Origin: Gymnopilus junonius
Taxonomy: Eukaryota; Basidiomycota; Agaricomycetes; Agaricales; Galerinaceae
Assembly: GCA_015501075.1 (NCBI GenBank)
Contig: JADNYJ010000264.1
Coordinates: 1 to 46,434 of the forward strand
Length of the DNA stretch: 46,434 bases
Direction of reading: 5' to 3'
The translations under genes were made by a program, and so were the position numbers. The stretch's first letter is position 1. The number at the start of each line of letters is the position of its first letter. Under the pieces are notes generated by a model, which had not been told where the DNA came from, searched no databases, and saw nothing but the letters and a program-made list of their open reading frames with translations. Positions 12,457-24,386 of this stretch are shown here, piece by piece.

Positions 12457-13709
12457 ATGGAAAATGGTATGTCTCCAACTAATCAAGGATCTCATCAAGT
12501 GCCAGCTCCTTTTCCGAACATGACCGGTGGGTTAGATTATCTGCCATGTTGTTTCGACAGTCTCATTTTTATGTTATGCATATTATCAGGTCATCCAAGC
12601 AGCTATGGCCCGTATCCCACTCCTCAGTGGAACTACACGCAAAATTATGCCCCGCCGCAGGCGCAACAGTACCTTACCCGTATTCGTACCCATACTCTTT
12701 TCCTCAGGCTCCTCCGCCAGCTCCAATCCCTCTGTACCACACACCGCATAAGCCTTTCGTTCCATATTCCCAGCCAGCGGTACCGTATTACTCTCAAGCT
12801 CCGGTCGCACCTCCAGCCGCGCCTCCTGCTTTTGTGCACCATAGTCGTAATCGCTCACAATCTCGCCATGCAAGGGACGCAGAGTCATATGCGCCGCCAG
12901 CCTCACGTTCTGGACTTGCTGCCCCGACCTTGAATAACTCCAACGTAAGACTGGATAAGGAGCACGCCACACATAACGAGGTGCGGAACAACCCTCGATT
13001 CCGGAGGGAGCCAACACCTGGCCCTTCTCGTCCTCGACGACCGGCGACGCCACACCCCGAAGCCTCCTCTAGCTTGACCGTTGCTGATGAGCCACCCGCC
13101 CGGAAGGTTGCCAATAAATATTATTCACTGCTCAACGAGCTGTCGTCAACTCCAGAATATCCCTTAATAGATTGGAATATCACTCACCGATTGCACCACG
13201 CCAAAATGACAGTACGGCCTGTGAAGACGGAGCAGTTAGACATGAACAAAATAGCTATCTATCCAGACCCACCTTTCGTATATATTACGACGCTCAACCT
13301 TAGCTCTGCTCTTCAAGACGTTCTCAACCGCTGGGGCCCTATCATCATTAGACCGAGGAAGAGCGCAGACAAGAGTGAGTCATTGCCATTCACCCTGGGT
13401 GATATCCTCCAAGCGCTCCACCGTTACTTCAACACCTACTTGTCTCGGGAAGAAGTTAAGGCCTTGTCATCTGAAGAGAATGTGGCTATGAGGGGGTCTG
13501 GTTCTAAGCGATGGAGGGCTGCTCATGAAAGTTACAAACTCGGCTGGAGTGACGACAGAGACCTTCTGTCGGATATCAGTGAAGGTTATGTCAGGGCAGA
13601 CTTTCTTGATGGGCACTTGTATTTCGGCGGGCTGCAGATCTTGTCTAACTTCCACGAAACAAAGACTTTGTACTTAATCCTGGAAAATTCCCCTCCGAAG
13701 AAAACGTAA
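12457..13709 (+). CDS. DUF6699 domain protein with one-base frameshift
   Basis: The start at 12457 has A at -3 and G at +4; an ATG at 12394 is in frame but in a poor context. Intron 12527-12589 joins MENGMSPTNQ... to a Pro/Tyr-rich tail (HPSSYGPYPTPQWNY). Near 12664-12672 the frame must shift by one missing base to pass from NYAPPQAQQ into VPYPYSYPYSFPQ, which continues open to 13709. The N-terminal half is disordered (Pro, Tyr, Arg). The C-terminal part has the DUF6699 pattern: YPLIDWNIT, FVYITTLNL, PFTLGDILQALHRYF, then VRADFLDGHLYFGGLQ. Function unknown. The break could be an assembly error, since everything after it is well preserved. Confidence 0.72.
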
Positions 13710-13914
13710 CGCAGATACTTTGGTACATACTTAAACCTCTTGTGTTACAATCCAAATCATTTAACTTGTGTATTGATCGTTAATACAGACGGACGTTTTG
13801 AATTAACGTTACATCTTCGCTCGGTTTCATCGCTTCAGAAACGTTGGTTTTTAAATCCGTAGGCTAAATTCTCGTATTTTACACGTTATTCGTGTTCTAC
13901 ATATATAGTACGTA

Positions 13915-14893
13915 TCAAGAGACTGGATATGTGATCATCATAGTACCATTAGTCGATGTTCCCGATATGATGGACATGCTGATGGAGTCTCCTGGATCGC
14001 TAATTGCTCCCCACAACATTGAAGGATGCTGCCCATCCTGAGTCATGATTTGAATGTTGGTCATCGTCGTCGTTCCAGTGGGCAACTCGGAAGCAGTGCT
14101 GACGTAGTAAATCTCCAGGACCTCGTAAATCCAGTTGTAGACCTCGGTCGTGCTGATGGAAAGGGAGGAAGTGGGGATACCGCTGAAGATGGAGTTCCAC
14201 TTGTACTGCTCGCTGGATCCGCTGCCCGTGGTACCTTCGAACGTCATTACACCAGTGATGGTTTGGCCTGGCTGAACTTTGACAGGGGTAGTGTAGTACG
14301 TTTCAAAGCCAACAATGAACCACGAAGCAACAGCGTAGTATAACCCTCCACCTGCAGGAGAAACACCAAACTGCAAGACGGGCTGGAAGATACCGTCGAA
14401 GGAATTCGGGACAAGGCCGTTGAAGAAGTAAAGAATTTGGTCATTGGTAGTCTTGGGAATGGGTGGCACAACGTAGGATGTCGTAAAGGATGCGATCTGG
14501 CTTTTGCCAGTGTTGTTCCAGTAGGAGTAGGCGACGTATCCCTCGGCTAAATCTCGAGACGCGACAGAACTCGACTCGCCAAAAAGCTTGGACACAGGGG
14601 AATTGTCTTTGGTCACTGGGGTAGAATGGATAGTAGTGCCGTCGGAGGCGATTATGTGGACTTCGGATCCGGTGTGGTGGACCCTGGCTCCCTCCGGAAC
14701 AGCGTGAACTCGAGACTTAGGAACAAAACCGCCCGGAGTAGAAACAAGCTCCTCTGTCGCATCCTGGGCTCGTGGTCAGCATACGAAATCGTGCAGTCAA
14801 AAGAAAAAATTGTACCGATAGGACTGGACTGGCTAGGGCAAGAAATGCTTGAATCCCAAGAAGGGTGCAGACGCTTATTAGGCGCAAAAACAT
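13915..14893 (-). CDS. Secreted protein, paralogue A, eqolisin-like pattern
   Basis: Two exons on minus (14816-14893 and 13915-14763) give 308 aa. Exon 1 is almost exactly the signal peptide (hydrophobic core LLGIQAFLALAS). The propeptide-like stretch EELVSTPGGFVPKSRVHAVP precedes a beta-rich domain: YVAYSYWNN, FTTSYVVPPIP, FQPVLQFGVSPAGGGLYY, ITGVMTFEGT, EVLEIYYVS, WGAISDPGDS. The closest relative is the gene at 18562-19552, with the same intron position and length of exon 1. I do not know a named family for it. The order of a VPP strand, an LQ-x-G motif and a later conserved Glu recalls G1 (eqolisin) peptidases, but this is a weak analogy. Extracellular location is well supported. Confidence 0.85.
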
Positions 14894-16306
14894 GACCTAT
14901 GTGTCGTTTCAGTATACAAGATCCGAAGTCCTACTCGATATCACTCGCCTTGGGGTGTAAATGTCAACAAAGGGTTCAAGGGATATGTTGTTGGAGAAAT
15001 GGGTGAGGGGAAGTTGTCGCCTTTATTAACGCTGCAGAAAGGCTAAATTCCGGAGAGAACGCGGTAAAGGAAGTACCTTACAGCAAGAACAAGCCGCGGA
15101 AGGTGATGATATTTTGGAATCGGCATGTTCTAAAACAATGAGCAGTAGGCGAAACTGGTTCTAACATTGTCGTCAATTCAATGTGGTCTGAATTTCTTAT
15201 CAACGCGAACGTCTGTCAAATTTTGACCACGTTCCGCAAAACGCAAACAGGGCGATACACAGAAGGAGTTCTGAACGTCTGTAGTATAACGCCATGTGAC
15301 CATTCCTGTACACAAGGACCTTGCCTGTCGGACATGCATTCTCTTGGATCAGTGTGCTGGCAGCAGACTCCAGAGTAGAGATTGGGTCAGCGGTTTAAAT
15401 TGACATTTTTGAGAGGCGCACCATCTGAAAGCGTAGCCTATTTAGAAAAGAATTGACAGGTGAAGCTTCACTCTATATAAAGAGAGAGTGTTCTATTTTC
15501 ACCATTTGGAATTAAGCGGAGTTTTTCCCTGCTTCCTATTTATTTTAGAAAGCACAGAAGTCACATAGGGATGTGAAAAAAATGAACATACCGCGGTAGT
15601 GGCCCTGGAAGCTTGGCCAGAGTAGAATAATATGACGCAGTAAGGACTCAACATCAAAGACTAATAAGGCGGGGTTATGACGCCCTGTTAAATTGTTGCC
15701 TGACATTTCGAGCACATGGTTGCAACCAACTACAGCCCGAGGTGGAGAAGAACACAGGCGAAAGAGACATTGACGGGCCGCATGCAACAACGATGGACAA
15801 TAAATCGCCGGGATATCCATTGAGCTAGGATTCTCTGAGTATACGAGCACAGGCAAGGAGAGGCGTTTGGAAAGAAAAGCCCATCTTTCTGTCACAAGGA
15901 ATCGGAACAACGTTTAACATATCGGACAGTGAGCGGAGCGGACCAGCGGTTAAACACGCATGGCTTCCAGTGCCCTAGTCAGTACCTTTCCGAACGCCAG
16001 GCGTGGCCAGGTGCATCATGAATCGGTGCCACGGGCGCGTCCCGGTATACCGTACAGCAGCATTACGTCAGTTTCATCTTGCCGAAATAAAGCCGAAGCG
16101 CCTTGGCATGCGACTCCTTGAGGCAGGCTGCCTGAGCCCGTCTTCCTTCCAAGTATTTGTGCAAGGTACGCCTGCTCTTCGGCCATTGCGCTGGCATCCT
16201 TTCGTGTATCTCGGTCATTGAGGTGTCTGGCACGGTAGTATAAAATGCGAAATATCAACCAATGACGCGAATACATATGTATACGACTCGTAATGACAGA
16301 TAGGAG
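14894..16306. other. Intergenic
   Basis: Upstream region of paralogue A and unassigned sequence. A minus frame of 121 codons at 15545-15910 has no recognisable motif; a plus frame at 16003-16221 and a minus frame at 16016-16276 overlap each other and look like chance. Confidence 0.4.
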
Positions 16307-17390
16307 TCAAGACGAATTTTGAAACGCTATTGGAGTGGTGATTATCGCCCGTGAATCATAGGACATGCCAAGAGCAACGCGAATAAGGATGATGGTGGGA
16401 GTAAAAGCCTGTAATTTAGAATCAGCAAAACGAACTCAAGACGGAAGAACGTTAGAACAAACATAAACCTGCTTCACCCCGATAATGAGATGATATCCAG
16501 GACTCTGTAGAATCCATGTTACCAAGTATGCCAGTTGCGTAACAAAAATAGTCAATCCCGATTCAAGTAACATGGCGACAACCATCGAGTATGGACTTCC
16601 GCTCAAATGCGGAACTTCTTTCTTGAATTCGTGAGACTGGGCCCAGATGCGTATGATGATTGCTCCAGTTGCTGTCGCATTTACAGCCAAAGATCCACTG
16701 TAAGCAGCGGTCGATAAGTTGACTTCCAATGAGAACCATCCTGTAGGTGGAATCACAAAAGGCAATGGCGACGCTCATGCATGCGCAACCTATATAATCG
16801 AATAAAGACCAAGATTCGAAGGAAAAACAAAGGATCAAAACTTACACATGTTCGCCACCGTAAGAGTAGCTGAAAGCACCGCGATAAACCGTGTTTTGTT
16901 CCATATAATTCAACATCGGTAGATTTGATGGGAATTCAATTGGAAGGCAGTGACACTGAAAAAGCCCTTACCAAGAGCAACTGTGCAATGCATTCCGTTG
17001 CTGCATAGAATACGGAGTATAAACAAGCTAAATTTTTAATCAAAGTTGGGGATGAATTCGCCTGGAAAATCCAGGCTCAGCGTCAAGTTTTGAGGTCATA
17101 CAGATCAAGAAAAAACATACCAACTCCAAGTACACCGCCCATGCAAGCAGAATTGCGTCCATCGTTGCAAATACAAATAAAACAGAGCTGACGATGTTCC
17201 CTGCGCCTCTGAATGCATTAGACCCTCGATAGCGGTGTATTCCAAGGAATAGAAAGTATATTCCTGCATGAAAGCCTGTTTACGTAAATAGATGATAATC
17301 ATATTTCCACAAAGCAAACACACCATAGAGCAGGCTGTTGATTAAGACGCCAAGGTAGTCGGCCCCGCCACTAAGGAATACGCCTGACAT
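16307..17390 (-). pseudogene. Decayed multi-pass membrane protein of basidiomycete 7-TM type
   Basis: Exon pieces on minus reconstruct a familiar agaric membrane protein layout. The N-terminal MSGVFLSGGADYLGVLINSL is followed by a splice to GIYFLFLGIHRYR, then ATMDAILLAWAVYLEL, FYAATECIAQLLL, WNKTRFIAVLSATLTVANM, a Ser/Ala-rich helix ATATGAIIIRIWAQ, MVVAMLLESGLTIFVTQLAY and the C-terminal AFTPTIILIRVALGMSYDS. These are hydrophobic helices in the usual order of a large uncharacterised 7-TM family (DUF6533/6534-like). In the exon carrying IWNKTR the expected tryptophan codon is TGA (16910-16912), and no splice acceptor was found to skip it, so I treat the copy as inactive. The family name is tentative. 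Confidence 0.62.
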
Positions 17391-18561
17391 AGCGTTTAGA
17401 GAGTAAAATTGCCTGCAATGACGTTTTTACGATTATGCGATATATACTGATTGAACAAACAGGTGGGATACGCACCAGATTCCGGAAATCAAGGCACTAG
17501 TCCTGTATCTCTTGTGCGACGAACATTGTACTGCATCAAGCCCGAGCCTAAATGCAAGGAGATGTAACCTCACCTGCTAGTGCTCATTAGTGAGACTTCA
17601 ATAGGATCTAATTCAATTTGGAATGCCACAGCGGTCGAGATTCGGAACTAATGCTAGTACCCTCTTATTCAAGTCGTCACCAGCACGGCACTGTAACACA
17701 GTGGAGACTCGGAAAAGATACTCAGCTTGGGTACTTCAAACCAAGATATAAGCATATTATAAACACTGACATAAAATCCAAGTTCTTGGAAGCCTAGACT
17801 CAGGACGTGGACCAAGCACTTTAAGAACGAATTTGCGAATTGAGTCAGTCAGCAATTTTAACACACATACAGTACCATTAATCAGGTCACTCACGATATA
17901 TTCAAACGATAGCTCGAAAAAATTAGTTCCTTGTCTTCAAGTTCTAGACGTAAAGTAGACAGCAGCGAAGATCACCGTGACTGATCTCTCCTACGACGCT
18001 AAGAACGGGTTAAGACCTATGAAACGTATCAAAGTAACTCGGGACAAATGTATGCCCTTGTTCTATAGATGCTAACAGTTTCAAGGTCATTAACGTGCAT
18101 CCAGATTCGAAAGCAGGGGTAGACCGCCTTTCGAGACCGTGCATCGAAATCCTGCTCCATGTGCTAACGCGTGAGGGAAGACAAGGAATCAGACAGTATA
18201 ATCCAAAGGCAATGCTTGCGGCAAGGGACAAGTATGAACGACAGATGTCACATTTTGAAAGCTAGAAGGATCTCATGTATATCTGGATCGGTTGGAGCTT
18301 GAATCGACACCGCTGTGACAGTTGGCATTCGGGAATGTCCGAATAACTATACAGAATTCACCGATCTCCGACTCGGCGTCGGTGGGCGCCGCGGCGCCAC
18401 TCAAATGCCGCCCAGGCTGTAATTCACTGACTAGAAGTATCAATAGTTTGTACTTCCGTCTATCTCCAACCTTTTAAATTTATTTCATGGGTCGCCTGAG
18501 TGAAATACAAGTATACTATAGTGCCAGTTGGGTGTATCTACTTTCCACCGAAGGAATGGTA
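17391..18561. other. Intergenic with GC palindrome
   Basis: No gene recognised. At 18385-18398 there is a perfect GC-only 14-base palindrome, GGCGCCGCGGCGCC, in otherwise AT-rich DNA. Confidence 0.4.
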
Positions 18562-19552
18562 TCAAGGATAGGTTATTTGCACACTTCCATCTATTGATGC
18601 ACTTGAAATGACAGCTATTTTGAACCCATCTGCCGAATCAACGACTGACGTCCAATTGAGCGTAGGGTGACCCCCATCTTGGGTGGCGATGTTGATGTTG
18701 GCCATCATTGTCGATCCAGTGGGTAGGTCTGACGGACCTGATGCAGTATAAATCTCCAGAGCTTCGTATGCGTAGTTGAAGACCTCGCTCGTTCCGATAT
18801 AGAGTGATGTGCTCGGAATACCAGTGAATACTGCTTCCCACAGGTATTCCAGGTTAGATCCACTGCCTTCCGTTCCTTCGTAAGTCATGACACCGGTGAT
18901 GTTTTGACCTGCTTCGACCTGGGCAGGGACGGTATAATATGTATGCGAACCAACGATATACCACGAGGCGGCAGCCCAATAGTTTCCGCCTCCAGCTGGA
19001 GTAGCTCCGAATTGGAGTACAGGTTGAAAGATACCATCGAAAGAGTTGGGAACGAGAGCGTTGAAGATGTAAAGGATCTGACCATCTGCAGTTTTGGGAA
19101 CGGGAGGCACCACCCAAGAGGTGGAGAAGGATCCGATATTACTTTTTCCAGCGTTCTTCCAGTAGGAATAGGCGACGTATCCTGAGCTCAAGGCACGAGG
19201 GGCAACGGAGGTTGGGGTGGCGAATACATTGGTACCGGAGAAATGTTGGTCACGAACGGGAGCAGAGTGAAGGATGCTACCGTCTGCAGCTACCAGCTGG
19301 ACTTCATTGAGACGATGATGTATCCGTGCACCCTCCGGTACAGAATGGATGTTTGCTCTCGGGAATAGACCGGCAGGAGTGGCGACTAGCTCGTCAGAAG
19401 CAGGCTAGTCGGAAATTTTGGAAATTTGATACTGTCAATTGCTACGAATAAGAAACCAGGGTGAATACACATACCAAACCGACTGGGGTTGCAACACCGC
19501 GTAAGGTATGAAGAGCCAAAAAGGCACAAGTAGCAAGGATTCGCAGCGACAT
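18562..19552 (-). CDS. Secreted protein, paralogue B, eqolisin-like pattern
   Basis: Two exons on minus (19475-19552 and 18562-19404) give 306 aa. Exon 1 is 78 bases, exactly as in paralogue A, and encodes a signal peptide (LRILATCAFLALHTL). The rest aligns end to end with paralogue A: DELVATPAGLFPRANIHSVP, YVAYSYWKNAGKS, FSTSWVVPPVP, FQPVLQFGATPAGGGNYW, ITGVMTYEGTEGSGS, EALEIYTAS. Relative to A the sequence is clearly diverged, so the duplication is not recent. A short propeptide region, then a beta-sandwich-like domain, is suggested by alternating hydrophobic residues. Family and substrate are unknown. Its upstream region has no clear TATA box. Confidence 0.86.
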
Positions 19553-21138
19553 TATACCTGTTTCAAGTCAGCTACAGAATGATTGCACTCAGAGATATTA
19601 ACGCTTACTTTTCCACTGATACGAAATTGCGGGCGATGATGATTCCGAACAATCTTCCCTTTCTTCACTTTAAAAAGTCGTAGAGAAGAGTAAATCTCCG
19701 ACATAACGCAGACTGCAAATTATCCAGTGACAAGTAGGTCTTTCAAGAATTGTTCGAGAAAGGATTGACGTAGAGCATTTGGACGCTGACCAAAAGAATT
19801 CGATTGGCGCATGGATAATCGAACTCCATCCGGCGCGACCTGGATCGAATCTATGCCAAGCATCAGTGCGGGTCCGCTGATGAGCATGAGGGGTGATAGA
19901 TAGACGGCCCGACACCTGTGGATCCGAGAACTTTTGAACGGAAACAAAAGGCAGGCATGGGAGCTTTAATGCATACGTTACATAACATGTCCGAACTTCT
20001 TCAAGTTACATGAAATGCTGAGCGCGTGAGCGACCTAGGTGACGTGACTCTGAAATAGAATGTATTAATCCAGTAACAGATTCGCATGCCCAAGACACGA
20101 GGTTTACCCAAAGCAATAGAAAGCAAAAATACCCGCCTCTCCATACGCCCTTGGCAGGCGGTGCTCTGCAGATTTGATCAAAAGCATCTAAGGAAAACGT
20201 AAGGAAGCATATTAATCCTCCGCGGTTTAGTTGTGTGGCTGGTGTCATGTAAGTCAGATAAGTCGGCCTTGCTACCCAGCTCTGGTTAGATTGACGTGGC
20301 AAAACTCCGAGTATGAGGAAGCAGAATTTGACTTACTTGGGATGAAAGACAACCGAAAAGAAGAAACTAGAGTGGAGACACAACAGACATATGTATTCTA
20401 GGCCGGAAATTGGATGATGAAGAGGTACTTCGTTGTTAGAGCGCAGATATTTCCGTCAGAATATATTACCAGATTAGTACAAGCAGTCTTTGAGCATACG
20501 AGATGCGGGAGTTGAGGACAGTGCCCGTGAATCATCATTGCGATGACATAGCCTGAGCTCAGTCGAGGCTAGCTTCTGATGATCCAAATATTGTGAAGAG
20601 CTTCACTGGCAGGTTACAGGCGGTGGCCATCCTTTTTCTCGTTGGCAGTCTTTAGCAAGTCGTTAGAAGATTCCGAAATAGATACAAGATAGGTAAGTAG
20701 CTTGTAAGTATCTGTGTGGAAACTGAGAAGAACCGTCGTGTGAGTCGTGTCGTGACGCTGTCTGTTACTTGTCAGTCGATGCGTATGTTTTATGCTGAGG
20801 AGGTAGCCAAATAAATTAGACGCGTGACGCGTGATCCGGTGATCGACCAATTTTAATTTTAAATTTCTGTCCTGGTCCGAGTGCCAACCTCGTCGACGTC
20901 AATCTCCTCCGCTACGTATCCCTAATAGTAATGACCTTAGCTGAGTTGCTACGGCGGTTGTATATCCTTGAAGCTTTGAAGTAGAGTTCTTGTGCATCCC
21001 TTTCCCTTGCTTCGTTCTAACGCCATGCGTATTATTATCAAGTAAGTCAAATGTTCCAAAGCTAGATGTCATTCGGTAAATACTGATACAAAGACACCTC
21101 AAAACCAACCTTATTGTTCTTATCGCTCCCTACAACTC
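19553..21138. other. Intergenic
   Basis: Several minus frames of 65-98 codons (for example 20006-20302, hydrophobic in its second half) show no recognisable domain or splice pattern. It may hold gene debris. Confidence 0.35.
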
Positions 21139-22612
21139 TCAGCTAAGGGTGGGCACGGTCCAGTCGATCCAACTGGAAGCTACAAATCCAAGGTTGTTCG
21201 CACCGTCCGTCTTGAGGAAGTTGGTGTTGGTCGATTGACCCTTCAAGAACTTGTTGACGTAGGCGTCGAGGTCGCCCTGCTCGCTGGATGGGAAGGCACA
21301 GTGGGCGTGGTTACCCACTTGTGAAACGCCCATGTGATCAGCGATACCAAACGCCTGCCAGACCTTGTTGGCCGTCGTCATACAGCCCCACACGGATTCG
21401 GGACCAAGCCAATCAATACCTGTGTTGTCGATTACGAGCAGCGCACGAGGAGCAACGAGGGCGGCGAGCAGGTGATGGTCGAACGGAAGGACGTTGACCT
21501 GGTTTGCGTATTGTGCGAATGTTGTGGAGAACCAAACGTTTTCACCGACTATTTCAGATGCGGTTTGAGTGTTGACGCCAGCTTTCAGCATCGCGTCAGA
21601 GATGCGCCAGCAGCCACCTCCACCAGACCCAGATTCCTGAGGAATGGTGAGCGCAATACGAGGCTCGAATGCCCCAACAACAAGTGCTCCCTTGCCGTTC
21701 CTGGAGCATCCGCTCACAGCCAGCTTGCTGAGGTCGAGTTTGGGGAGATTTGGTGTAGTCTCGAGGGCATCAATAACACGGCTAACGCCCCATGCCCAAG
21801 CCATCATTGCGGATGCTGAGGCGTTACTGCCGTACAGAGTGAAGAATTTACCTTGGCCACGGCTGGTTCCGTCATTCTGGGCAGCCATGTCGTCGTTGTT
21901 GAATGTGATGACTGCAACGCCAGACGGGGTAGGGATGCTCAAGCCACCGATGGCAATAATGGCAGGGAAAGGCGCAGTGCCAGATGACGGAGTGGATATG
22001 GTGACAGTGAAGGAGATGGATTTGCCTTGGTCAGAGACGTTGATAGTGAGGGTATTGCCAGAAAATGATCCAGTGACGCTCTGTGGTTTACCCGGCAAAG
22101 TACCCAATTCGTAACGTTGCAAAAGCTGGCTTATTTCCTGCTGTCGGCAAGCAAAATCGGCCTTACTAACCACGCGAGTACCATTGAGGAACGTGAACGG
22201 ATCTGGAAGTTTGGAGTTGGAGACCAAGTTGACACTGGCAGGGAGTGTGGGGCATACTCCAGTTGTAGGGGTTGTAGTAGGCGAAGTGGAAGTGGTGGTA
22301 GGAGTGGTAGTCGGTGTGGTAGTCGGCGGTGTGGTAGTTGGGGTTGTGGTGGGAGGAGTTGTAACTGGCGGCGGAGTTGTAGAGGCGGTACCGGGAAGAC
22401 ACTGGAAATAGTACGGGTTCAACTGACTACAAAACGTTCCAGCAACGCAAGTAGTTGGGCCTGTCCATCCGATGCCACCGCCTGGATGCAAAGTCAGTAA
22501 TTATTTTGCGAATTCCTCGAATTGCGGTTAACGTACATTGTCCCCATTCACTCTGTTGTGATAGAGCAGGGATAGCAAGTGCAAGGGCGATGAAGGTATA
22601 CTTGAGAGTCAT
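21139..22612 (-). CDS. 4-O-methyl-glucuronoyl methylesterase (CE15) with CBM1
   Basis: Extracellular esterase that cleaves the ester bond between glucuronic acid side chains of xylan and lignin alcohols. Exons on minus are 22537-22612 and 21139-22481 (472 aa). Order: signal peptide (TFIALALAIPALS), CBM1 with the standard SEWGQCGGIGWTGPTTC and ending QLNPYYFQC, a Thr/Pro linker of about 55 residues, then the catalytic domain. The nucleophile serine sits in VSGCSRNGKGA, the acid is the Glu of GPESVWGC, and the histidine is in GNHAHCAF. The intron splits the second codon for Cys of the CBM1 (T|GC). A TATAAAA box lies about 65 bases upstream. Length and all catalytic motifs match fungal CE15 enzymes, so the protein should be active; CBM1 would direct it to cellulose. 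Confidence 0.95.
22258..22390 (-). repeat. Thr/Pro linker microsatellite-like repeat
   Basis: GT-rich imperfect repeats of about 6-18 bases encode the (TTTPTT)n linker between CBM1 and the CE15 domain. Such linkers vary in length between strains. Confidence 0.7.
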
Positions 22613-22676
22613 TGTCCAAGTACGAATGATTTGACTTGTAGATTCGTCTACAATTCAACTATTAGATCTTACCCTC

Positions 22677-22684
22677 ATTTTATA
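22677..22684 (-). promoter_or_regulatory. TATA box of the CE15 gene
   Basis: Read on minus, TATAAAAT lies about 65-70 bases before the CE15 ATG. Confidence 0.6.
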
Positions 22685-24386
22685 CTGCGTAAGGTGAATC
22701 AGTGCGGAAAAATGGGCTCGTATTCCAAGTACGCGTGTGGGGAGCAACTTCGAAATCAGCTCGTATGCGTCGTTGCTAGTGCTCATGTGAACATAAGGCA
22801 CGGTGTGTGATTTACTCAGACGTCAAACAGTTAATCCGACATTGGCATTGAAGCGTATTTCTTCGTAGGTCCATTCCGCCTCGATGTATTGAAGTCAAAT
22901 GCTAAGAAAGGCTTGGCGTGTAAGCATTTTCCTTTTGTGAGCGCCAAGCTCTATGCAAGTTGTATATTTCACCGTGATCTTCCCCAAAAATTACATTGAC
23001 GTCGATGAGTTGGACAGTCCACGCCTCTTCGTGTTGTCCAATACTTTAGGCTAGCCAAACCAAAATTTCTTTAACAATGAAATGATTCTAATGGGCTATG
23101 AACTTGGCGTTGAAAGGACCGATGAGCACATAATTCCACAGATACCAAATTCCCCCGATTCAATAGAGTCCAATCTCCATTCTGCCTTCGTTTTATTCAT
23201 ACAATCTTCCGACGTCGATATTGTCCGTATTACCACCCACTACATCGACAAAACTGACTGCGACGGCCCGTTCCGGATATTCCAACTTCTGTTCTGGGCG
23301 CTTCTTTGATGCGTTTCTCGTGCCACGCGATTTCCACGCGCCCGAACATCATCCGAAGTCAAGAAGGTTTTTGAACGGTGCCTGAAATGTGTCCTTCTGC
23401 GCGTAGTCCGACGGGCCGTCAATGCTGGATGCATCATCTCTCAAATACTAAGAGGGTGTCTGCCCTGGTCATGATACAAGATATAGTTTTACTGAGATTC
23501 ACTCGGACGTCGAGCTAACCTGGGTCGCCACCCCATCAGCAAGTCGGCCATTTACTTTTTAGCTTTTCCGCTTTTTCGGCCAATTCTTCGAAAATTTAAT
23601 ATGTCGTATGATCAGTAATCGCAAAATTTTGCATCGATTCACGTCCTGTGCCGCGATTCATGATACAGAGAATTGATTTCATGGTCCTCTTCAGCTCTGG
23701 CCTTCCTGAACATTTGGTACAAAGTCTGCGCTTTTTGGCAATCTGGGCCCGGATTCTGATGGTCAGCTTTTCGTCCCTTTTATTACCTTTTTTAGCTTGT
23801 ACAAGCGAAAAAAAGCTAATGGCCGAAGTGCTGATGCCGGAACATTTTCACTAGGCATGTAGTAAGGATTTTTCAATCGCTGTCTCTCATGGTCTACCAA
23901 GTCATCAGTGAGACCGGTTGTAGCTTCCTTTCGATGTGTATACTTTATTGCAACAGACCTCAAATTCGAAATAAATAAGTATTACTTAGGTTGAGCGCGA
24001 TGGCGTCGTTCAAGTTCCAAGTTCAAGTACCTTCAAGCGAGTCACATGACACTGAGAGTTTGACAACAGCCAAACAATTGCAAGTTGTCGACTCAGAGAA
24101 CCGCTAGTTGTTCTCTCCCAGGTGCTTCGAGCGTTTCGTTGTCTGGATTCCTCTAATTACTTCCTAAATAGTTCATTTAAATGTCGCAGAAAAACCATTC
24201 GAAGTCTCAGGTGTGTTTATTCCAGTCGTTTTAGCAGATATTGCCCTTTTCATCTGATTTGTGGTTGGCTCTGATAGGAATCAGATAGTCGTACTAGTAG
24301 CAGAGGTCCGTGGGCTACCCTTTCACTTTTCAGTTAAAACACACTTATTTATCGATCCAGATCAAATTACGACAATTCCACAGGAT
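22685..24386. other. Intergenic; promoter region of the split F-box gene
   Basis: No complete gene is recognised. At 24181-24210 a short ATG frame (MSQKNHSKSQ) ends at a GTGTGT donor, and CCACAG lies just before 24385. It may be a first exon of the F-box gene, since it would splice in frame onto DMTTHLFSLP, but the implied intron of 174 bases is long for this genome. Confidence 0.35.

Noticed and set aside
12586..13114. Long minus frames opposite the second DUF6699 gene
   Set aside because: They mirror the Pro/Arg-rich coding strand, whose composition removes stops on the other strand.
15545..15910. Minus frame of 121 codons as a gene
   Set aside because: No motif, no splice context and no TATA box; kept only as intergenic sequence.
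21334..22114. Plus frames of 156-161 codons opposite CE15
   Set aside because: The minus strand has the full CE15 catalytic domain; these are antisense shadows of GC-rich coding DNA.
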